Shown one piece after another: positions 58,484-64,000 of a DNA stretch of 64,000 nt. Position numbers and translations under genes: made by a program. A model generated the notes under the pieces. It was given only the letters and a program-made list of their open reading frames with translations. It did not search any database and was not told the DNA's origin. How positions within the stretch are numbered: position 1 is the stretch's first letter; every line of letters begins with the position of its first letter. The stretch spans positions 878,001-942,000 of the forward strand of contig NZ_OY782498.1 in the NCBI RefSeq assembly GCF_963677845.1. The letters are read 5' to 3'. This DNA comes from an uncultured Pseudodesulfovibrio sp. (GTDB lineage: Bacteria > Desulfobacterota > Desulfovibrionia > Desulfovibrionales > Desulfovibrionaceae).

Positions 58484-60406
58484 ATGATGGACTTCAGGAA
58501 ATTGATGCTCGTGGATGATGAGGAGGGAGTTCGACGCTTCCTTGGTCTCTCTTTCGAGGAGCTTGGATACGAGGTTAAAACGGCCGCCAATGGCCGAGAG
58601 GCTCTGGAGCTTTTCGAAGAATTCAGGCCTGATATCGTTTTTACAGATATAAAGATGCCTGTCATGGACGGTATTGAGTTGCTCAAGAGCATCAAGGCAC
58701 AGTCCCCGGATACCGAGGTGATTATGATCACCGGTCATGGCGATCTGGATTTAGCGATTGAATCGCTTAAATTTGATGCTTCGGACTTTATTACCAAGCC
58801 TATCAATAATGGTGTTCTTGAAGTTTCGCTTGAGCGTGCCCGTGCGCGTTTCAACATGAAGCGGCAGTTACGGGAACATACGGAAAATCTGGAAAAATTG
58901 GTCGAGGAAAAGACTCGGCGTATCATTGAGCTGGAACGGCAGAATGCTGCTTCGCAGGTAGTGGAGGGGTTGTCCTCGGCCTTGTCCAATGCGGCTCAGG
59001 AAGTCGAAACCGGCTCCGGTTTGTTCAATGAGCTTCCCTGCCTTGTTTCCATTCATAACAGATATCTCGAAATCGTAGCCCACAATACCTTGTTTGAGGA
59101 ACGACTGGGCAATCAGGTTGGTAACAACAGTTTTGATATCTATTCGGATCGGGATTCTCCGGGCAACGCCTGTCCCGTGCAGAAAACTTTCGATACCGGG
59201 AAGGGCCAGCGGAGTAAGGAAAATTTTCTTGGCAAGGACGGGGAGGAAATTCCTGTCACAGTCTATACTGCTCCTTTGCCCAACAATGACGGTGAAATTG
59301 AGTTGGTGTTGGATATTTCGGTGGACATGACGGAGCTGAAACGACTCAAGGACGAATTGCTCACCACTCAATATAAGTATCAGCGCGTCTTTAATGACGC
59401 TCCCTGTTATATAACCGTGCAAAATCCTGATCTCTCAATTGCCGAGGCGAATCATCTTTTCAAGAGAGACTTCGGGCAATCGGTCGGCAGGCATTGTTTT
59501 GACAGTTACAAGCATCGTAGTGAACCGTGTTCTGATTGTTTGGTGCGTAAAACGTTTGCTGACGGCAAAACTCGTCAGCGGGAAACCGTTGTAACGACAC
59601 TGTCCGGCGAACAAAAGAACATGCTTGTTCAATCTGCGCCCATTTATGATGCGGCCGGTGAGATTGTGCAGGCCATGGAAATGTCCACTGATATTACAGA
59701 GATTCGTCGGTTGCAGGATCATCTGACCTCGCTTGGTATCATGCTTGGCTCCATGTCGCACGGGGTTAAGGGTATGCTAACATCACTTGATGGTGGTATT
59801 TACAGACTTGAATCAGGGCTGAAGAGAAATGATGAAGTGCGCGTCAAAGACGCAACCCGAGTCCTCAAGTCCATGATCGGCAGGGTCAAGAAGATGGTTC
59901 TTGATATTCTGTATTATGCCAAGTCCCGTGAGTTGGAGACTGAAGTCCTGGATGCTTCTTCTTTCTTGAAGGAGACAGCAGAGATAGCTGGGGCCAAGGC
60001 TGAAGCTTCTGGCGTGAGATTTTTTTGTGACATACCAGACCGTTTGGGTGAGTTGAAGCTTGATAGTGCGGCCATGTCTGCGGCGCTCGTCAATTTTCTT
60101 GAAAACGGCGTGGATGCGTGTGAAGGGCGAAATGTTGACGGAGGCGGGCGACTTGATTTTTCCGCTGTCCGTAATGGTGACAATCTGATTATTTCCGTGG
60201 CCGACAACGGTATGGGGATGGATCAGGAGACACGGGAAAAGATATTTACCCTGTTTTTTTCGTCCAAAGGCAAACGCGGGACCGGCATCGGGCTATTTAT
60301 TTCAAATCAGACCATTGAGCAGCACGGCGGCTCAATCGAAGTGGATTCTTCTCCTGACAAGGGATCAAAGTTTATTGTTACCCTGCCGTTGAAAACAGAC
60401 GATTGA
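58484..60406 (+). CDS. Hybrid sensor kinase with N-terminal receiver and two PAS domains
   Basis: This soluble 640-residue protein begins with a receiver domain (LMLVDDEEG ... DIVFTDIKMPVMDG, Asp55; ITKPINN). A coiled coil (about 120-155) and two PAS domains (about 175-285 and 300-410) follow. Both PAS domains carry a cysteine pattern (GNACPVQKTFDTG; EPCSDCLVRKTFADG) that I regard as typical of Desulfovibrio PAS kinases. The kinase has the histidine in GSMSHGVKGMLTSL and an ATPase domain (DNGMGMD, GTGIGLFISNQTIEQHGG). The start at 58484 follows GGGGGT. It lies in the regulatory half of the hmc region, so a role in redox control of hmc is likely. Confidence 0.85.
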   Translation: MMDFRKLMLVDDEEGVRRFLGLSFEELGYEVKTAANGREALELFEEFRPDIVFTDIKMPVMDGIELLKSIKAQSPDTEVIMITGHGDLDLAIESLKFDASDFITKPINNGVLEVSLERARARFNMKRQLREHTENLEKLVEEKTRRIIELERQNAASQVVEGLSSALSNAAQEVETGSGLFNELPCLVSIHNRYLEIVAHNTLFEERLGNQVGNNSFDIYSDRDSPGNACPVQKTFDTGKGQRSKENFLGKDGEEIPVTVYTAPLPNNDGEIELVLDISVDMTELKRLKDELLTTQYKYQRVFNDAPCYITVQNPDLSIAEANHLFKRDFGQSVGRHCFDSYKHRSEPCSDCLVRKTFADGKTRQRETVVTTLSGEQKNMLVQSAPIYDAAGEIVQAMEMSTDITEIRRLQDHLTSLGIMLGSMSHGVKGMLTSLDGGIYRLESGLKRNDEVRVKDATRVLKSMIGRVKKMVLDILYYAKSRELETEVLDASSFLKETAEIAGAKAEASGVRFFCDIPDRLGELKLDSAAMSAALVNFLENGVDACEGRNVDGGGRLDFSAVRNGDNLIISVADNGMGMDQETREKIFTLFFSSKGKRGTGIGLFISNQTIEQHGGSIEVDSSPDKGSKFIVTLPLKTDD

Positions 60407-60512
60407 TTCAACGGAATACGTCATATCAGGGGCGTTTGATTGTCTGATGGATTCTGCTATGTTTTTTAGGCGTTCCAGCACCCAACATGCATTCGCCACG
60501 AGATAAATATTT

Positions 60513-60953
60513 ATGAAATTGACCACACGCAGCAGATACGGCACACGATTGCTACTGGATATTGCCTTGCATTCCGGAGAAGGGAAGCCTGTGCCAAGTA
60601 AAGATACCGCAGCACGCGAAGGGCTATCCCTTAAGTATCTTGAAAAGCTTATCAAGATGCTTAAACAAGAAGGGTACGTCGTGGGGAAGCGTGGACCAAA
60701 CGGCGGTAATGTTTTGGTCCGGAAGCCGGAAGACATCTCTATTGGTGAAGTTGCACGTATCCTTGATGGTGAAGAGCAGGTTCTTGGATGCGATGGGGAT
60801 GTCTCCACTTGTCCTCGTGCGGCGGTCTGTTTGAAGCGATCCATATGGGACGATGCCAGTATGGCCATGTACAAGATGCTCGACTCCTTTTCTCTGGCCG
60901 ATCTTATGAAGGACGCATACTTGTGTCCGCAAAATCCCCCACCAAAAAAATAA
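60513..60953 (+). CDS. rrf2: Rrf2-family repressor with Fe-S cysteines
   Basis: Rrf2 is the founding member of a repressor family and controls the hmc operon in Desulfovibrio. The 146-residue protein has a winged helix (MKLTTRSRYGTRLLLDIALHSGEGKPVPSKDTAAREGLSLKYLEKLIKMLKQEGYVVGKRGPNGG) and three cysteines in VLGCDGDVSTCPRAAVC (about residues 94-107), as in the cluster-binding loop of IscR and NsrR. An iron-sulfur cluster that senses oxygen, NO or redox state is therefore likely. In D. vulgaris it directly follows rrf1; here two more genes stand between them. Confidence 0.88.
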   Translation: MKLTTRSRYGTRLLLDIALHSGEGKPVPSKDTAAREGLSLKYLEKLIKMLKQEGYVVGKRGPNGGNVLVRKPEDISIGEVARILDGEEQVLGCDGDVSTCPRAAVCLKRSIWDDASMAMYKMLDSFSLADLMKDAYLCPQNPPPKK

Positions 60954-60993
60954 CCGTCAAAGCGGTCAAACGGCATGCCATGAGGGAGGCGTA

Positions 60994-63267
60994 GTGCTGT
61001 TCAAGAGATTTCGCGAAAGCCTGATTGCCAAGCTGATACTTTTTGGAGGTGTCACGCTGCTTTTGTGTGTCATTCTTTGGTCGTGCTTCAATATCTATCA
61101 TTTTAGACGTCATGTCGTCTCTAATGCCATGTCTGACATTGAGCTGGTGTCTGATACCATCATGCTTGCCCTTCACTATGCCATGATGTTGGATTCTGAA
61201 GAAGATATCGAAGAAAACATCAAGAACATCAGCAAACAGGAAGATATTCGTAGTATTCGAGTACACAACAAGGCCGGTAAGATCGTTTTTTCCAATATCC
61301 CGGAAGAAATTGGGACTGTCATTGAGGTCGAGTCGCCTTCATGCTGGACGTGTCATCAATATACGCCGACACCGCCGACCATGCCTTTGAAGCAACGGAC
61401 ACGGATGATCGATGGAGAGGGCGAGCAGCTTATGTCCATCATGACGCCTATCCCCAATTCAGAGGGGTGTTCGCCTGGCCCTTGTCATGTTCATAAAAAG
61501 GAAGAGCAGGTTCTTGGGCTTTTGGATGTGACCGTGACTATGGGGAAGAAGAACGCCACTATAGCCATGTTTGAGCGAGCTAATATTACTATTTCCGTAG
61601 TCGTTTTCATAGCGACGTTTATCGCTTTGTTCTTCTTTACCTATCGATTCATATTCAGGCCTATCAAACGGTTTATTATCGCTACTCGTGGGTATAAGTC
61701 CGATGAGACTTTCACTGCTATCGAGATTGAGCAGGTGGATGAGATTGGTACCTTGGGCGAGGCATTCAACCTAATGGGGCAACGCGTTTCCGACAAACAT
61801 CGGGAACTCATGGAACAGCGTGAGGAATTCCGTAATCTGTTCGATAATGTTCCCTGTTTGGTCAGTGTTGTCGATCTCGATTACCGGGTTATTCGCCATA
61901 ACAATGAGTATGAACGACATTTTGGTTTGCCTATGGGCAAACGGTGTTGGCAGATTAACAAGGGGCGGCTTGAAAAGTGCGAAGAGTGTCCCGTTGATCG
62001 AACTTTTGTCGACGGATTTTCTCACATGAGCGAGGAAGAGGGATTGTCCAAGGAAGGCAAGCCCATTCATTGGATCGTGTACACTTCGCCGGTGCGGGAT
62101 AAGCAGGGTAAAGTCGTGGCTGCCATGGAAATGATGATCGACATCACTCGGCGTAAGGAGTTGGAGCACAAGCTGGCTGCATCCGAACATCGTTATCATG
62201 CCATTTTTGATTCTATCCCCAATGCCGTATTCGTGTTGGATCGTGACAACCTTGAAATTCTTAATTGCAATGAGGCGGCAGAGGCGGTGTACGGCTGGAG
62301 TCGAGAGGAAATGACCGGGCGATCATTCATGCAGTTTTTCCGAGAGGAAGAGGCTACGGATTGGGAGCCGGCTTTGCGGACATGGTCGGAAATCGAGTTG
62401 TGCACGCACGTGACCAAGTCTGATCAGCCTATTTTTGCGTCCTTGCGCATTTCACCGGCCCGGTTTGAGGAGATTGATACGCTTATCATTACTTGTACTG
62501 ATGTGACCAAGAAGATGGAGGCTGAACAACAGCTTATTCAGGCGAGTAAAATGACGACGTTGGGTGAAATGTCTACTGGTGTGGCCCATGAGTTGAATCA
62601 GCCGCTTACTATCTTGAAAGCCATCAGCAATCTGTTGTCTCGGAAGGCGACAAATGGATCTGATTTTGATCCTGAAATTATGGAGGAAATGGCTGAAGGC
62701 ATCTCTACCCACGTGGACCGTGCCAGCAAGATCATTGAGCATATGCGGGAGTTTGGTCGCAAGTCAGATTTGAAAACCATGCCGGTTCAGATTAATGAAG
62801 TTTTGGAGCGTGGTTTTGAATTTTTCAGTCAGCAACTCAGCGTCCACAATATTCAGGTCATTTGGGAGTTGGAAGACGATTTGCCGATGATCATGGCTGA
62901 TTCCAACAGATTGGAGCAAGTGGTTATCAATTTATTGCTTAATTCTCGAGATGCTATTGAAGATCGCTGGAGTGGGCAGAACTTGGATGTAGACAAGCGT
63001 ATTCATATTCGATCTTTCAGCACAGATGAAACCGTTCATTTCAAAGTGTGTGATACCGGGTCTGGTATTCCGACATCCATTCGCGAGCGATTGTTCGAAC
63101 CATTTTTCACTACCAAGAACGTGGGCAAGGGGACTGGCCTTGGCTTATCCATTTCATACGGCATCGTGAGTGATTATGGTGGGGATATTTCAGCCAAGTC
63201 GTGGGAGTCCACTGGTGCCTGTTTCGAAATATCCTTTCCCAGGGCGGAGTGCGAACTCTGCTCCTAA
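60994..63267 (+). CDS. Membrane histidine kinase with haem-c-type sensor domain
   Basis: The 757-residue kinase starts at a GTG after GGGAGG. A first helix (13-33) and a second (about 189-212) enclose an extracytoplasmic domain that contains CWTCH (117-121) and CSPGPCH (159-165, a C-x4-CH variant). Both can bind c-type haem outside the membrane. A HAMP-like segment, two PAS domains (about 280-390 with [21 protein letters not shown], and 395-510) and a kinase with [15 protein letters not shown] (histidine) and ATPase motifs ([30 protein letters not shown]) follow. Haem-binding kinases sense redox potential or gases. Its position right after rrf2 suggests that it controls hmc expression through the Rrf1-like regulators. 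Confidence 0.87.
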   Translation: MLFKRFRESLIAKLILFGGVTLLLCVILWSCFNIYHFRRHVVSNAMSDIELVSDTIMLALHYAMMLDSEEDIEENIKNISKQEDIRSIRVHNKAGKIVFSNIPEEIGTVIEVESPSCWTCHQYTPTPPTMPLKQRTRMIDGEGEQLMSIMTPIPNSEGCSPGPCHVHKKEEQVLGLLDVTVTMGKKNATIAMFERANITISVVVFIATFIALFFFTYRFIFRPIKRFIIATRGYKSDETFTAIEIEQVDEIGTLGEAFNLMGQRVSDKHRELMEQREEFRNLFDNVPCLVSVVDLDYRVIRHNNEYERHFGLPMGKRCWQINKGRLEKCEECPVDRTFVDGFSHMSEEEGLSKEGKPIHWIVYTSPVRDKQGKVVAAMEMMIDITRRKELEHKLAASEHRYHAIFDSIPNAVFVLDRDNLEILNCNEAAEAVYGWSREEMTGRSFMQFFREEEATDWEPALRTWSEIELCTHVTKSDQPIFASLRISPARFEEIDTLIITCTDVTKKMEAEQQLIQASKMTTLGEMSTGVAHELNQPLTILKAISNLLSRKATNGSDFDPEIMEEMAEGISTHVDRASKIIEHMREFGRKSDLKTMPVQINEVLERGFEFFSQQLSVHNIQVIWELEDDLPMIMADSNRLEQVVINLLLNSRDAIEDRWSGQNLDVDKRIHIRSFSTDETVHFKVCDTGSGIPTSIRERLFEPFFTTKNVGKGTGLGLSISYGIVSDYGGDISAKSWESTGACFEISFPRAECELCS

Positions 63268-63290
63268 TTGAAGTCTTTGCAAAAAAGTAG

Positions 63291-63322
63291 TCCCGCTCCT
63301 CCTTATGGGAAGAGCGGGATTC
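63291..63322 (+). terminator. Terminator after the haem-sensor kinase gene
   Basis: TCCCGCTC-CTCC (near 63301) pairs with GGGAA-GAGCGGGA (ending about 63320) and is followed by TCCTTT. It ends the hmc regulatory transcript. Confidence 0.65.
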
Positions 63323-63347
63323 CTTTCGTGGCGTTATCTCCAAAGGG

Positions 63348-63638
63348 TCAGATAATGGCGTCGATGACCACGCCTTTGGCGTGTGCACCGAGGACGCTGG
63401 TTTGTAAGTCGTAACTTTGGGCCATGCCGGTTTTGTCTGCCGACGAAGACCCGGAATTCATGTAATCCAGAGTTTTGGAAACAAGTGACGCTTCGGCGGA
63501 TTCTTTGTCCACAGGAGCGAAGCTTGAGCCGCTGCCGGTATCATTCATGTAGTCCAGGGTCTTGGAAACCACGGCTGCGCCGAATGTCTGCTGATCATAA
63601 GGCGAGGAGCCTCCAAGACCGCCGATTGCCATGGTCAT
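63348..63638 (-). CDS. Hypothetical protein with two copies of a SKTLDYMN repeat
   Basis: Counted from the ATG at 63638 (preceded by GGAGG), the protein has 96 residues. It contains two copies of a short block: FGAAVVSKTLDYMND (about residues 19-33) and EASLVSKTLDYMNSG (about 48-62), separated by a Gly/Ser-rich stretch. There is no signal peptide. The repeat looks like a short amphipathic helix for protein binding. Similar small Gly/Ser-rich proteins occur near flagellar or motility genes, but I cannot name a family. Confidence 0.65.
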   Translation of the reverse strand: MTMAIGGLGGSSPYDQQTFGAAVVSKTLDYMNDTGSGSSFAPVDKESAEASLVSKTLDYMNSGSSSADKTGMAQSYDLQTSVLGAHAKGVVIDAII

Positions 63639-63779
63639 AAGCGTACCCTCCATAGTCGCTAAGTCGGAAATAACGCCTATCTGCCCTATCGGTATTTTGC
63701 TTCATGTCTTTAGAGGGCTGAAAAATAAAATGTTGCCCAAGGAAAGAACACAAGGGTATAGTGCTTATGTGGAGGGATT

Positions 63780-63968
63780 ATGCAAATCGAAATAGGATGG
63801 CTTCTTCTCGCCGCCATAATTACGGCATGCATCAGTTTTGTACTGTACCGATGGCAACGTCCCAGACTATCAAAATTCTATCTGGTGGTGGCCGCTACTT
63901 CGATATTTTTCGCAGTGTATTATATTTTGAACGTGGTGTTCGGAAGTGGTAGAACCGGATGGCCATGA
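63780..63968 (+). CDS. Small membrane protein with two helices
   Basis: This 62-residue protein has hydrophobic helices at residues 5-23 (IGWLLLAAIITACISFVLY) and 33-53 (FYLVVAATSIFFAVYYILNVV) separated by the basic loop RWQRPRLSK. This predicts both ends outside the cytoplasm and the loop inside. GTGGAGGG precedes the ATG by 5 bases. The next gene starts 21 bases after its stop, so it is likely the first gene of an operon that continues past the window. I do not recognise the family. Confidence 0.65.
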   Translation: MQIEIGWLLLAAIITACISFVLYRWQRPRLSKFYLVVAATSIFFAVYYILNVVFGSGRTGWP

Positions 63969-63989
63969 GATCCGTAGGAGGTCGAATTC

Positions 63990-64000
63990 ATGAATGAAAC
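63990..64000 (+). CDS. Start of a further gene, cut by the window end
   Basis: An ATG at 63990 follows TAGGAGG by 8 bases, and only four codons (Met-Asn-Glu and part of the next) are visible. The good ribosome binding site and the 21-base distance to the preceding gene make a true start likely. Nothing can be said about its product. Confidence 0.5.

Noticed and set aside
1-64000. Mobile elements, prophage genes, CRISPR arrays or defence systems
   Set aside because: I found no transposase, integrase, phage structural gene, regularly spaced direct repeats, cas gene or restriction enzyme. The single tRNA is not flanked by an integrase.

Overview
The window looks like chromosome of a sulfate-reducing deltaproteobacterium of the Desulfovibrio/Pseudodesulfovibrio type. 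The strongest marker is a complete high-molecular-weight cytochrome operon (hmcABCDEF followed by rrf1-like and rrf2 genes, 50.3-61.0 kb), an arrangement known from Desulfovibrio. Multihaem cytochromes, Tat-exported molybdoenzymes, many PAS sensor kinases, a glycyl radical enzyme and a probable selenoprotein fit a strict anaerobe. I see no transposase, integrase, CRISPR array or rRNA. One tRNA (Ser, anticodon UGA) is present.

Layout. 0-2.3 kb: end of a DMSO-reductase-like operon (membrane anchor, TorD/DmsD-type chaperone, polyferredoxin). 2.4-6.9 kb: TMAO respiration operon torC-torD-torA behind two palindromes. 7.0-7.6 kb: thiol peroxidase. 7.7-11.4 kb: creB-creC-creD. 11.4-21.2 kb: a catabolic island built around a glycyl radical enzyme (GRE). 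A sigma-54 activator gene lies at its centre, and three good -24/-12 promoters face (i) GRE, activase, C_GCAxxG protein and a UGA-interrupted HesB/IscA-like gene, (ii) a DUF4125-like gene plus a TauE/SafE permease, and (iii) an APC permease. 21.3-27.0 kb: a GntR-controlled minus-strand operon (small Tat-type protein, polytopic membrane protein, Tat-exported metallo-beta-lactamase-fold protein, CobW-type GTPase with a long N-terminal extension) whose function I cannot assign. 27-37 kb: signalling and housekeeping genes (PAS protein, HAD phosphatase, two PilZ proteins, Fur-family regulator, tRNA-Ser, large hybrid kinase). 36.6-38.9 kb: alkylation-repair operon (Ada/AlkA fusion, methyltransferase, small monooxygenase-fold protein). 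39-49.8 kb: amino-sugar utilisation (ROK regulator, ABC sugar transporter, MurQ, BadF-type kinase, SIS deaminase, NagA, Gfo/Idh/MocA dehydrogenase). 49.8-63.3 kb: Hmc transmembrane redox complex and an enlarged regulatory cassette (universal stress protein, two paralogous response regulators, two histidine kinases, Rrf2). One of the kinases carries haem-c motifs in its sensor domain. 63.3-64 kb: small hypothetical genes.

The most promising undescribed system is the sigma-54/GRE island. Its GRE has a Cys-Val-Ser active-site triplet where the well-known eliminases have Cys-x-Glu, and its operon ends with a gene whose in-frame UGA is followed by a SECIS-like hairpin at exactly the spacing I recall for E. 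coli fdhF. The GntR/MBL/CobW operon is a second candidate. All functional names rest on motif recognition from memory; no database search was run.
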